A stretch of 9,803 nt of DNA from Gammaproteobacteria bacterium (lineage in GTDB: Bacteria; Pseudomonadota; Gammaproteobacteria; S012-40), in contig JAOUGF010000044.1 of NCBI GenBank assembly GCA_029857925.1, positions 1-9,803 on the forward strand, in the 5' to 3' direction. Below the pieces are notes generated by a model, which saw nothing but the letters and a program-made list of their open reading frames with translations, did no database searches and was not told the origin of the DNA. A program made the translations under genes and the position numbers. Each line of letters starts with the position of its first letter. Within the stretch, counting starts at the first letter, position 1. Below, one piece after another: positions 1-7,548 of the stretch.

Positions 1-3
1 GAT

Positions 4-1335
4 ATGAGGGGTGTGGCCTTCTTCGCGGTAATGGCGCTCACCGCAACGGCGAGTTTTGCCGACGGTGCTAATTTGGGGTTGTTGGATGCATACCAACGTG
101 GTCGCATACAGGACCCGCGCCTGGCCGCAGCGGACGCGCAATTTCGTTCGGAACGCGAGGCCTACCCCAGCGCGCTGGCGGGGTTATTGCCTTTTGCCAG
201 CGTATCTGGCGCGTATGCCCGCACCGACACGCACAATTTCAGCAACCTTTATGAGAATGCACGCAATTATGATTGGTATCGTTACGGTGCGACGATCAAT
301 CAGACGCTTTATCGTAAAGATAAAATCGAAGGTTACGGTCAAGCGAAGGTGCTTGAGGCGCAGGCGGCATTGCGTTTAGAGGCCGCCACCCAGGACTTTA
401 TATTGCGCATCGCGCAGGCGTATGTCGATGTGTTATTGGCGCAAGATAACTTGGAATTGTCGCGGATTGAAAAAAGCGCAAATGAAGGGCAGCGGCAACG
501 CGCAAAACGCGCGTTCGAGGTCGGTACCGCGACGGTGACGGATGTGTCCGATGCACAGGCAAGGTACGATCTTACTGTTGCGCGCGAAATCAACGCCGTC
601 AACAATGTGGAGGTCGCGAAGGAAAATCTGGCGCGCATTATTGGGCTAGGTTCTTTTGCATTGACAACGTTGTCTTCTGACATTCCTTTAATGCCTCCCC
701 AGCCTGCGGATGTGGATTATTGGATTAAAAAGGCGGTCTCCGCCAATTTACAATTGCGTATTGCCGATCTCGGAGTCGATGTCGCAGCGTATGAAGTGGA
801 GCGCATCAAAGGGCAGGCTTATCCGAGTTTAGATTTAGTCGCTAACTACGGGGTTAGCAATCAAGCCAACAATAGCGCAGGTCTGGCCATCGACAACGCG
901 CAAGCCGATATTCAACTGCAATTAAATATGCCGCTGTATTCCGGCGGTCTTGCGACTTCCCGGTTGCGCGCCGTGCGTGCCGATAAGGAGCGTGTCGCGC
1001 AAATGCGTGAAGATGCTCGGCGCCAGACCGTTGCGCTTGCCCAGCAGGCGTATTTAAACGTCGCCAATGGCATGGAACAAGTGCGCGCGTTGCAGCAGGC
1101 CGTGGTCTCGTCGCAGGGGTCATTGGATGCGACGCAACGAGGCCTTGAGGTGGGACTGCGCACGGCATTGGATGTGCTCAACGCCCAACAACAGTTATTT
1201 ACCGCAAAACGCGATTTGGCTAACGCGCGTTACCAATATTTGATGGGTCAGTTGCGGCTGCAATATGCCGTTGGCGAGTTGAGCGAGCATGATTTACAGG
1301 CGATGGATAAATGGTTTGTGCGACGGGCGGAGTAG
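4..1335 (+). CDS. tolC: TolC-family outer-membrane channel protein
   Basis: Predicted outer-membrane exit duct of the TolC/OEP family, which trimerises into a beta barrel with a long periplasmic alpha-helical tunnel and works with efflux pumps or type I secretion systems. The protein is 443 residues, a normal length. Residues 1-19 look like a short signal peptide ending in ASFA, with cleavage likely before Asp20. Two OEP repeats follow. The first opens with LLDAYQRGRIQDPRL and AGLLPFASVSGAY, typical of the family N-terminus; the second starts near residue 230. Long Ala/Gln/Arg-rich helices such as LEVGLRTALDVLNAQQQLF are the classic conserved end of the helical barrel. The start lies three bases from the window edge, so no ribosome binding site is visible. 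The frame is open to the edge, and the signal peptide has only one Arg, so the true start could be further upstream. No pump gene is adjacent. It converges with waaA across 78 bases. The family call is firm; the transport partner is unknown. Confidence 0.93.
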   Translation: MRGVAFFAVMALTATASFADGANLGLLDAYQRGRIQDPRLAAADAQFRSEREAYPSALAGLLPFASVSGAYARTDTHNFSNLYENARNYDWYRYGATINQTLYRKDKIEGYGQAKVLEAQAALRLEAATQDFILRIAQAYVDVLLAQDNLELSRIEKSANEGQRQRAKRAFEVGTATVTDVSDAQARYDLTVAREINAVNNVEVAKENLARIIGLGSFALTTLSSDIPLMPPQPADVDYWIKKAVSANLQLRIADLGVDVAAYEVERIKGQAYPSLDLVANYGVSNQANNSAGLAIDNAQADIQLQLNMPLYSGGLATSRLRAVRADKERVAQMREDARRQTVALAQQAYLNVANGMEQVRALQQAVVSSQGSLDATQRGLEVGLRTALDVLNAQQQLFTAKRDLANARYQYLMGQLRLQYAVGELSEHDLQAMDKWFVRRAE

Positions 1336-1413
1336 ATCGCGCTTACCTGAGCAGATCAACCCTAAGTCCGACAGGCCGCTAGGTATCTTCTTGATTAAAT
1401 TTTTAGAGGTTCC

Positions 1414-2784
1414 TTAAACCTTCGGTTTGGCTTCGCCGTCATCCGTCGCGACGGTTTCTTTGTCGATTGCCGCAGTTTCTTCAGCCGCCGTTTGTGCCGC
1501 CATTTCTTTGTTTTTCTGTAGTTGCTGTACCGCGCCGGACAGCATCGGCTGCAACGCCTCTAACGTCCGCGCGACCGCGCCGCCATGCAACGTCACCCAT
1601 GCGGAGGCGCGTTTTCCGAGATCCGCGCGCAAAATCGGTGACCCCAATATGCGTGTGAGCGCGGACTCCAAATCGCGGTCATTGCGCACGGTATGCACCG
1701 CACCCGCGTCACTCAACCCGTGGATCACCTCACGAAAATTCGCCATGTGCGGCCCGCACAATATCGGTATCCCGAGTGCGGCCGCCTCCAGCGGGTTATG
1801 CCCGCCTTTTTGCACCATGCTGCCACCGACAAATGCCACGTCCGATGCCGCGTAAAGGGCTTGCAGTTCGCCCATCGTGTCACCGATGTAGATATCCGTC
1901 AATATGTCCCCTTCCACGCGTGAACGCAGCGCGACATTCCAGCGTTCACTGCGACAGGCCTTCACCATGTCGCCAAAGCGCTCAGAGTGGCGTGGCACCA
2001 ACAACAGCACGAGATTGCCAAAGCGCATACGCAAATCACGAAATGCCAAGAGTATGGGTTGGAGTTCACCGGGATGGATACTCGCGGCGATCCACACCGG
2101 GCGGTCGGCGCCTAATTTCGCGCGCAATTGTTTGCCGATATTGCGTTGCGTCTCGTTAATGATGATGTCAAATTTTGTATTGCCGGTCACGATCGGCATA
2201 CGCGCGCCCAACGCGCGCCAACGCGCCGCATGTTCGTTGGTTTGGGTGCAAACCGCCGCAAGCGTGCCTATCCAAGGTTCGAAAAGATTTCTGTATTTCA
2301 TATAGCGCTCGTATTTCGCATCAGAAAGGCGAGCATTGACGATAGCCGCAGGGATTTTGTGTTTATATAACATCGCGAGCATGTTCGGCCACAGTTCGGT
2401 TTCCAAGATGATACATGCCAAAGGTTGCGCACGCAGCACTAAGGATTCCATCGCGCGTGGCAGATCAATCGGCAAATAACGAACCTCGGCGTTCGGAAAC
2501 AATGCCTGCGCTCGATCCCTGCCGGAGGGGGTCAGCACCGTAATCAGCATCGGTAATTGTGGAAAGCGATTGCGCACCACCTGCATAATAGGTGCAGCGG
2601 CAGCAACCTCGCCCATAGACGCGGCGTGTATCCACAAGCCGCCGGGATATACCACAGAAGAAATGCCAAAACGCTCTTCAAAATTGAGTCGGTAACCCGG
2701 TTCCGTTCGCCCACGCCACCACCACAACCACATCACCACAAACGGTGTCAGCAACATTAGCAATACGGTGTAGGTGCGCTGCAT
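1414..2784 (-). CDS. waaA: 3-deoxy-D-manno-octulosonic acid (Kdo) transferase
   Basis: Inner-membrane-anchored glycosyltransferase (GT30) that moves Kdo from CMP-Kdo to lipid IVA, the first step of LPS inner-core assembly. An N-terminal hydrophobic anchor (about residues 5-23, Trp-rich at its end) precedes the catalytic GlxR-type motif FEERFG, whose Glu37 lines up with the general base of the family. Other family landmarks are WIHAASMGEV (about 51-60), LETELWPN, VPRHSERF, GDTMGELQALYAASDVAFVG and GGHNPLEAAALGIP. The core matches the E. coli enzyme, but the protein is 456 residues against about 425. The excess is an Ala/Glu/Lys/Thr-rich hydrophilic C-terminal tail from roughly residue 418 to the end. 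The start is ATG eight bases after the gmhA stop, with only a distant AGGA (12 bases away) as a possible Shine-Dalgarno. Translation is therefore probably coupled to gmhA. Whether one or two Kdo residues are added cannot be told from sequence. Confidence 0.96.
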   Translation of the reverse strand: MQRTYTVLLMLLTPFVVMWLWWWRGRTEPGYRLNFEERFGISSVVYPGGLWIHAASMGEVAAAAPIMQVVRNRFPQLPMLITVLTPSGRDRAQALFPNAEVRYLPIDLPRAMESLVLRAQPLACIILETELWPNMLAMLYKHKIPAAIVNARLSDAKYERYMKYRNLFEPWIGTLAAVCTQTNEHAARWRALGARMPIVTGNTKFDIIINETQRNIGKQLRAKLGADRPVWIAASIHPGELQPILLAFRDLRMRFGNLVLLLVPRHSERFGDMVKACRSERWNVALRSRVEGDILTDIYIGDTMGELQALYAASDVAFVGGSMVQKGGHNPLEAAALGIPILCGPHMANFREVIHGLSDAGAVHTVRNDRDLESALTRILGSPILRADLGKRASAWVTLHGGAVARTLEALQPMLSGAVQQLQKNKEMAAQTAAEETAAIDKETVATDDGEAKPKV

Positions 2785-2792
2785 AACCGGGG

Positions 2793-3350
2793 CTAGTCCT
2801 CAAATGCCTCGCACACGACGTGCAAAATAAAGATATGCGCCTCTTGTATGCGGGCGGTACGCTGCGCCGGAACGATCAGCGGAAGATCTACTTCCGCCGC
2901 TAATTTGCCGCCATCACGTCCGAGCAGCCCGAGGGTTTGTACGCCACGGCTACGTGCTTGCCGCACCGCCGCCACCAGGTTGGATGAGTTACCGGATGTG
3001 GAAATTACGATCAATACGTCCCCTTCCAAGGTCACGGATTGTACCTGGCGTGCGAACACTTGTTCATAACCATAATCATTGCCTATCGCGGTGATCGCCG
3101 AGGTGTCGGTCGTCAACGCGAGCACCGGATAACCCCGGCGGTCTTTTTCATAACGCCCGGAAAACTCCGCTGCGAAATGCTGTGCGTCCGCCGCAGAACC
3201 GCCATTGCCGCACACGAACACCCGCCCGCGTCGCGCGAAAGTTTCACGTAACATCGCGATGGCCGCCTGCAGGGGTTGTTGCAATGCGCGCAGGTGTTGC
3301 ATGGTGTCGAGGTGATCGACAAGACTTTGTTCCAAGTCCAATCCAGGCAT
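2793..3350 (-). CDS. gmhA: D-sedoheptulose 7-phosphate isomerase (phosphoheptose isomerase)
   Basis: SIS-domain sugar isomerase converting sedoheptulose 7-phosphate to D-glycero-D-manno-heptose 7-phosphate, the first step toward ADP-heptose for the LPS core. It is a cytosolic enzyme of 185 residues, close to the 190-odd usual for the family. The SIS phosphate-binding signatures are CGNGGSAADAQHFAAEFSGR (48-67) and ISTSGNSSN (116-124). His58 and Glu62 in the HFAAE stretch, and Gln169 and His177 in RIQEAHIFILH, align with the metal-binding and catalytic residues of E. coli GmhA (His61, Glu65, Gln172, His180). The EFSGRY segment favours GmhA over the related replication factor DiaA, which has a different sequence there, although the C-terminus is somewhat DiaA-like. 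The start ATG has a strong AGAGGA Shine-Dalgarno just upstream. It heads a two-gene unit with waaA, which supports the LPS role. DiaA function is the main alternative. Confidence 0.88.
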   Translation of the reverse strand: MPGLDLEQSLVDHLDTMQHLRALQQPLQAAIAMLRETFARRGRVFVCGNGGSAADAQHFAAEFSGRYEKDRRGYPVLALTTDTSAITAIGNDYGYEQVFARQVQSVTLEGDVLIVISTSGNSSNLVAAVRQARSRGVQTLGLLGRDGGKLAAEVDLPLIVPAQRTARIQEAHIFILHVVCEAFED

Positions 3351-3382
3351 AATTCCTCTGTCGTTGATCGTGGTAAAACCGT

Positions 3383-3388
3383 TATTAT
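3383..3388 (+). promoter_or_regulatory. Candidate -10 box for lpxL
   Basis: TATTAT matches the sigma-70 -10 consensus at five of six positions. Transcription would start near 3395, giving a leader of about 28 bases before the chosen lpxL ATG at 3423 and only a few bases before the alternative ATG at 3399. No convincing -35 lies at 16-18 bases. A TTGATC at 3364-3369 suits a -10 placed slightly further right (TATACC, 3386-3391). The box is almost fully superimposed on the gmhA -10 on the other strand. Confidence 0.35.
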
Positions 3389-3389
3389 A
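3384..3389 (-). promoter_or_regulatory. -10 box of the gmhA-waaA promoter
   Basis: The minus strand reads a perfect TATAAT here, 33 bases upstream of the gmhA ATG. That would give a 5' leader of roughly 27 bases containing the AGAGGA ribosome binding site. No good -35 hexamer is visible at 16-18 bases (CGCGAT at 17), and there is no TG extension. The box overlaps a plus-strand TATTAT (3383-3388, five of six consensus bases) positioned to serve lpxL. Confidence 0.55.
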
Positions 3390-3422
3390 CCCCGTTACAT
3401 GTGTCTATCGCGAAACGGTGAT

Positions 3423-4340
3423 ATGAGAAAACCTCAACTCTTCGCGTGGCGGTTGCTGCGGCCACGTTATTGGGGCCTGTGGCTGGGCTATGCCTTGTTG
3501 CGCCTCGTCGGCTTTTTACCCTTTGGGGCGATCGTCGCCCTCGGCATCGGTGCCGGGCGCCTGGCAATGCGCTTGGCACCACGCCGCGCGCACATCGCAC
3601 GCGTAAATATTGCACACTGCCTGCCAGAATCACCCCCCGAAACACGCGAATTGACCGTTCGGCGGCATTTTGAGGCCTTAGGCGTGAGTTTGCTGGGCAA
3701 TGCGTTGAGTTGGTTTTGGTCGGCGTCGGCGCTAAGACCGCTAATACACGTTGAAGGTTTAGTTTATTTACAAGAGGCCATCGCCACCGGACGCGGCGTG
3801 ATCCTGTTGGGCGCGCATTTTACAGATATGGAGGTCGGTATACGGCTGTTGGATACGCTCGTTGATACCCCCATCCACATCGTGTATCAAGCGCACAGTA
3901 ATCCCTTGTTGGAGCGCATTATTGTCGGCAATCGCGATCGTCATTCCGGATCATCTATCAAGCATACTGAGATACGGGAGATGGTCAAGGCATTGAAAGC
4001 CGGTGATATCGTGTGGTATGCGCCAGATCAGGCCTATGGCGGGAAATATACGGCACCAGTGCCTTTTTTTGGTATTCCAGCCTTGAGTAATACTGCGACA
4101 CCGCGCCTGGCCGAGATCAGTGGCGCCTGCGTAGTGCCGTTTTTTATGCGTCGCCTGTCAGGGACGCAAGGTTATGCGCTGACGTTATACCCGGCACTGG
4201 ACCATTATCCCAGCGCCGACCCCGTGGCGGATACAGCCCGCTACTATCAACTTATCGAATTGGAGACACGTAAGGCCCCGGAGCAATATTTATGGGTGCA
4301 CCGGCGGTTTAAGGATACGCGGCCCGAGATGTATCGCTAA
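3423..4340 (+). CDS. lpxL: Lipid A biosynthesis late acyltransferase (LpxL/HtrB type)
   Basis: Inner-membrane acyltransferase that adds a secondary acyl chain, usually laurate from acyl-ACP, to Kdo-modified lipid IVA. Starting at ATG 3423 the protein is 305 residues, against 306 for E. coli LpxL, and begins MRKPQLFAWRLLRPRYW. A hydrophobic membrane segment spans about residues 17-45. The catalytic H-x4-E motif is AHFTDME, with His132 and Glu137 at the same numbers as in E. coli LpxL. WYAPDQAYG (198-206) and the closing APEQYLWVHRRFK (285-297) are family signatures. The frame is open further upstream (ATG at 3399, and back to 3276 inside gmhA), but length, alignment and the overlapping gmhA promoter favour 3423. 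The Shine-Dalgarno is poor (GGTG, two bases from the ATG). It is divergent from gmhA-waaA, whose Kdo product it acts on. LpxM or LpxP specificity is possible, but the N-terminus and length fit LpxL best. Confidence 0.92.
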   Translation: MRKPQLFAWRLLRPRYWGLWLGYALLRLVGFLPFGAIVALGIGAGRLAMRLAPRRAHIARVNIAHCLPESPPETRELTVRRHFEALGVSLLGNALSWFWSASALRPLIHVEGLVYLQEAIATGRGVILLGAHFTDMEVGIRLLDTLVDTPIHIVYQAHSNPLLERIIVGNRDRHSGSSIKHTEIREMVKALKAGDIVWYAPDQAYGGKYTAPVPFFGIPALSNTATPRLAEISGACVVPFFMRRLSGTQGYALTLYPALDHYPSADPVADTARYYQLIELETRKAPEQYLWVHRRFKDTRPEMYR

Positions 4341-4360
4341 ATACCGGCCATGGGTGGGCA

Positions 4361-5008
4361 TTATGACCGCCGCACCGCCAAAATTTGCGGTGATTCTTCG
4401 CCGCCTTCAAGCAATGCGCGCGCCGCGGCAAGGTTTACGCGTCGTAACGGCTTGCCATCGACTTCGCTCAACGGCGCTTCGCGCATGCCTTGTACTGGAA
4501 ACACCACCAATTCCACTGGCACATCGCCTGCCACAAAACGATATGCGATATAGCGTCGCGTTTCCCCTCCTGCCGAGCGGTAGCGCCGTTCCCCGGTGTC
4601 GTAAGGGATGTTATTCGATAATAGGAATAATCCGACTTCTTCGACCGAGTCGCAAAACAGATGCAAATTCACGTCGGAATGTTCAGTCGCGGTGCCATTC
4701 ACCACCGAACCTACGAGGCGGGCTTGAAATCGCGAGAAAAACTGTAAAGCCTCAATCGCCGCAGCGCGCAATTGGCGCAGGCGTCGCGGTTGAGATTGCG
4801 ATTTAAAGAGGCGTTGATAATCGACAATGGCCTGTTCGATTTCAGTATTACGCGGCAGTACATGACTGTCGGGCACGTTCAGATGTTGCACGGCCTTGCG
4901 CTTGGCCAGATAAAAATCCTTAATTCCGTCTTCAACCATGATGCGCGCCGCCTCTAGTGCGATGCGATTGCGCATCTCTTTTTCACGACTGTTGCCTCGA
5001 TCGGCCAC
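4361..5008 (-). CDS. Nucleotidyltransferase-fold protein of unknown function
   Basis: A 215-residue cytosolic protein with no gene name I can assign. Residues 1-95 are charged and helical (RNRIALEAARIMVEDGIKDF, then an Arg-rich stretch near 75-82). Residues 96-170 resemble the polymerase-beta nucleotidyltransferase core: LVGS (98-101), then SDVNLHLF (111-118), then PVELVVFP (164-171), in the order strand-GS-turn, acidic pair, third acidic residue. The usual Asp-x-Asp is Asp112-Val-Asn114 here, with Glu166 as the possible third ligand, so catalysis may be altered or lost. I recall similar proteins being conserved in gammaproteobacteria under uninformative or misleading names, but cannot check that here. 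The start is GTG with an excellent Shine-Dalgarno (GGAGG five bases upstream). It follows the mrcA stop by 32 bases on the same strand and so is probably co-transcribed with PBP1a. It converges with lpxL across 20 bases. The coding call is firm, the fold moderately so, and the function unknown. Confidence 0.82.
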   Translation of the reverse strand: MADRGNSREKEMRNRIALEAARIMVEDGIKDFYLAKRKAVQHLNVPDSHVLPRNTEIEQAIVDYQRLFKSQSQPRRLRQLRAAAIEALQFFSRFQARLVGSVVNGTATEHSDVNLHLFCDSVEEVGLFLLSNNIPYDTGERRYRSAGGETRRYIAYRFVAGDVPVELVVFPVQGMREAPLSEVDGKPLRRVNLAAARALLEGGEESPQILAVRRS

Positions 5009-5040
5009 GCCTGCCTCCGTCGTTATTGCCTGATGCTGGG

Positions 5041-7548
5041 TTAAAACAAAGACTCTGTTGGCGTACCGCGCGCTGTCGTACCCTCCGTACGCGCGGGCCC
5101 TGTACGTCCCTTGGCGCTTGCGACGTCCTCCTCACGGAATGTCTCAAAGATGGCCCCCGGATAATTGGCGGCGACAACTTGGCCGGATTCTGGATCAATG
5201 CGCACCGTGACCAAGCCAGGGGGTTCGCGCAAGGGCTTTTCTGGAAAATTGCGTAGGGCCTCGGCCATGTAATCTATCCACATCGGCAACGCCGCGCGCG
5301 CGCCAGATTCGCCTTCACCCAGCGGCGTGGGTTGGTCGTAGCCTACCCAGGTGGTGGTTGCAAGATCGGGGGTAAACCCCGAAAACCAGGTATCGCGTTG
5401 GTCATTCGTGGTACCTGTTTTCCCCGCGAGATCGCCACGTTTTAAGGACAACGCCGCCCGTCCCGTACCACGTTGGATGACGTCGCGCATGATCGAGGTC
5501 ATTAAATACACATTGCGTGCATCCAACACCCTGGGTGCGATTGCCTGCGGTGGCGGTGGCGGCGCGGCGGCGACCGTGACGCTTCGATCTATCGTGCCTG
5601 GTGTGGTTGGTTTGGCGGCAGGGGGTGCGGGTGTGACAGCAGTGCTGGTGACCGCCGCCGGTACAGCAATTGTAGGTGCAGCGTCACAATTTGCGGTACA
5701 TACGGTCGGTTGGTTGGCCCGATAGACTTCCACGCCGTTGCCATCCACGATGCGTTTGAACAGGTGTGGATTGACCAAATAACCGCCGTTTGCGAAGACG
5801 GCATAACCGCGTGCGACCGCCAGCGGGGTCACGCTCGCCGACCCCAGCGCAAGCGATAAATCATGTGGCAATTCGTTCCCATCAAACCCGAAACGTTTTG
5901 CATAATCAATCGCATACGTGGTACCTATGGCGCGCAGGATGCGAATCGATACCAAGTTGCGTGATTTCACCAAGGCCTCGCGAAAACGTGTAGGACCCGC
6001 AATTTCACCGGCAAAGTTTTCGGGTCTCCAGGTGTCTTCCAATGCCGCATCTTCGAAAACCACGGGGGCGTCGTTGATGATGGTGGCGGGGTTGAACCCT
6101 TTGTCCAACGCGGCGGAATAGACAAACGGTTTAAAATTTGAACCGGGTTGGCGTTTGGCCTGTGTGACACGATTAAATTTGCTACGGAAAAACTCATAAC
6201 CGCCTACGATGGCCTTAATGCCGCCGTCTTGCGGCGACAGCGAGATCAACGCGCCTTCTACCTCTGGGATTTGTGTTAGGGCCCAGTGATTTTGCGGATT
6301 GAGGTGCTCCAAGCGCACCACATCCCCCACCTTGAAAATGTCACTCGCCTTTTTGGGCGCCGCACCGATGCTACCGTTGGGCAGCACACGCGCCGCCCAA
6401 TTCATGCCGTTCCAGCATACGCGCGCAGTGCGTCGCGCGGAGGTATAAAGTGTCGCCGCCTGGTCTTCTATATCTATCACCACACCGGCCTCCATGTCTG
6501 GGACGCTAGGCAAGGATTGCAGCGCCTCAAGCCACTCTTCAGGTTGGCTATAATCCAGAGGCGGCAAATGGGCCTCTGGCCCACGGTAGCCATGGCGAGT
6601 CTCATAATCCATCAGCGCGCGATGCAGGGCGCGATTCGCCGCATCCTGCATACGGGCGTCTATGCTGGTGTACACCTGAAAGCCGGTGGTATAGGCGTCT
6701 GCGCCGTAACGCTCAAACATCTCTGCGCGCACCATTTCCGCCGCATACGAGGCATCCACTTCGATCGCCAACCCGTGAATATCGGCATTAACGGGTTCTT
6801 GCAATGCCGCTTGATAGGTTCGTTCATCAATAAAACCAAAACCCAGCATACGTTTCAAGATGTAATCCCGGCGAATTTGCGCGCGATCCGGGTCTACTGC
6901 GGGATTAAATTTTGACGGCGCCTTGGGCAGGCCGGCGATCATCGCTAATTGCGCGGCATTCAGGTCTTTGGCCTCTTTACCGTAATAGATCTGTGCCGCT
7001 GCGGCCACGCCATAGGCGCGATTGCCGAAATAGATCTTATTGAGATAGAGCGCAAGGATCTCATTCTTGCTCAGCTCACGTTCGATTTTCATCGCTAGCA
7101 GGATTTCGCTGAATTTACGTAAAAAAGTTTTTTCGCTACTCAGGAAAAAGTTGCGTGCGACTTGCATGGTAATGGTGCTGCCGCCCTCAACCTTGTGTCC
7201 GGTCGTAATCAAGCGTACTACCGCACGCAACAAGCCGCGGTAATCCACGCCGGAATGTTCGTAAAAACGATCATCTTCGGTGGCCAGAACGGCGTTGATT
7301 AGCAACGGCGGGATTTGCTCAAAGCTCAGCGGTAGGCGACGTTTTTCGCCGAATTCGCCGATAAGTTTGTTGTCGGTGCTGTATACCCGCAATGGAACCT
7401 GGTATTTTATGTCTTTTAACGCCTCTATCGACGGCAGCCCCGGGACGACAATCATATAAATGACGACGAGGCCTATAAATGAGAGAATTACACCGCCGCC
7501 AAGCAGGGTTAATGCCCATTTCAACTTTTTTGCACGAGATCGTTTCAT
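5041..7548 (-). CDS. mrcA: Penicillin-binding protein 1a (bifunctional glycosyltransferase/transpeptidase)
   Basis: Class A PBP that polymerises lipid II and cross-links peptidoglycan at the periplasmic face of the inner membrane. Of 835 residues, a basic start and one membrane helix (about 10-35) lead into the GT51 domain. That domain has catalytic Glu91 in ATEDDRFYEHSG, then GGSTITMQVARNFF (122-135) and KIYFGNRAYG. An OB-like insertion spans about 290-430. The transpeptidase has SNFK (nucleophile Ser470, Lys473), SRN (529-531) and KTGTTN (710-715), so both activities look intact. Between SRN and KTG, residues about 612-672 form a Pro/Ala/Thr-rich linker with Cys617 and Cys621, in the place where E. 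coli PBP1a has its CPECD segment. The protein ends ESLF, like the ELF end of E. coli PBP1a. ATG 7548 is the only start before the membrane helix, yet no Shine-Dalgarno is evident. It is divergent from pilM and leads the unit with the gene at 5008. The gene is also called ponA. Confidence 0.96.
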   Translation of the reverse strand: MKRSRAKKLKWALTLLGGGVILSFIGLVVIYMIVVPGLPSIEALKDIKYQVPLRVYSTDNKLIGEFGEKRRLPLSFEQIPPLLINAVLATEDDRFYEHSGVDYRGLLRAVVRLITTGHKVEGGSTITMQVARNFFLSSEKTFLRKFSEILLAMKIERELSKNEILALYLNKIYFGNRAYGVAAAAQIYYGKEAKDLNAAQLAMIAGLPKAPSKFNPAVDPDRAQIRRDYILKRMLGFGFIDERTYQAALQEPVNADIHGLAIEVDASYAAEMVRAEMFERYGADAYTTGFQVYTSIDARMQDAANRALHRALMDYETRHGYRGPEAHLPPLDYSQPEEWLEALQSLPSVPDMEAGVVIDIEDQAATLYTSARRTARVCWNGMNWAARVLPNGSIGAAPKKASDIFKVGDVVRLEHLNPQNHWALTQIPEVEGALISLSPQDGGIKAIVGGYEFFRSKFNRVTQAKRQPGSNFKPFVYSAALDKGFNPATIINDAPVVFEDAALEDTWRPENFAGEIAGPTRFREALVKSRNLVSIRILRAIGTTYAIDYAKRFGFDGNELPHDLSLALGSASVTPLAVARGYAVFANGGYLVNPHLFKRIVDGNGVEVYRANQPTVCTANCDAAPTIAVPAAVTSTAVTPAPPAAKPTTPGTIDRSVTVAAAPPPPPQAIAPRVLDARNVYLMTSIMRDVIQRGTGRAALSLKRGDLAGKTGTTNDQRDTWFSGFTPDLATTTWVGYDQPTPLGEGESGARAALPMWIDYMAEALRNFPEKPLREPPGLVTVRIDPESGQVVAANYPGAIFETFREEDVASAKGRTGPARTEGTTARGTPTESLF

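Noticed and set aside
1361..1405. Possible tolC terminator: CCTA/TAGG arms at 1361-1364 and 1380-1383 followed by a T-rich stretch.
   Set aside because: The stem is only four pairs plus interrupted inner pairing and the T-run is broken, so it does not make a convincing intrinsic terminator.
1416..1428. AAACC-TTC-GGTTT hairpin at the waaA stop codon.
   Set aside because: Only five pairs, mostly A-T, with no T-run directly after it on either strand.
2793..3350. Reading this SIS-domain gene as the replication initiator-associated factor diaA.
   Set aside because: The GmhA-like EFSGRY and conserved metal/catalytic residues, together with the waaA and lpxL neighbours, favour heptose isomerase, though DiaA cannot be fully excluded.
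4373..4392. CACCGC/GCGGTG hairpin near the convergent ends of lpxL and the NTase-like gene.
   Set aside because: The perfect six-pair stem could help end transcription, but it lies within the end of a coding region, has an eight-base loop and lacks a T-run on either strand.
4354..4806. Plus-strand open frame of 150 codons opposite the NTase-like gene.
   Set aside because: Its composition is Arg/Ser/Pro-rich shadow sequence. The minus-strand frame has the better start, ribosome binding site and recognisable motifs.
6286..6915. Long plus-strand open frame of 209 codons opposite mrcA.
   Set aside because: It is antisense to the well-conserved PBP1a coding sequence, has no family resemblance and is best explained as a shadow of that gene.
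7121..7133. AAAAAAGTTTTTT dyad inside mrcA.
   Set aside because: It is explained by Lys and Phe/Leu codons in a conserved part of the GT51 domain; no separate role is supported.
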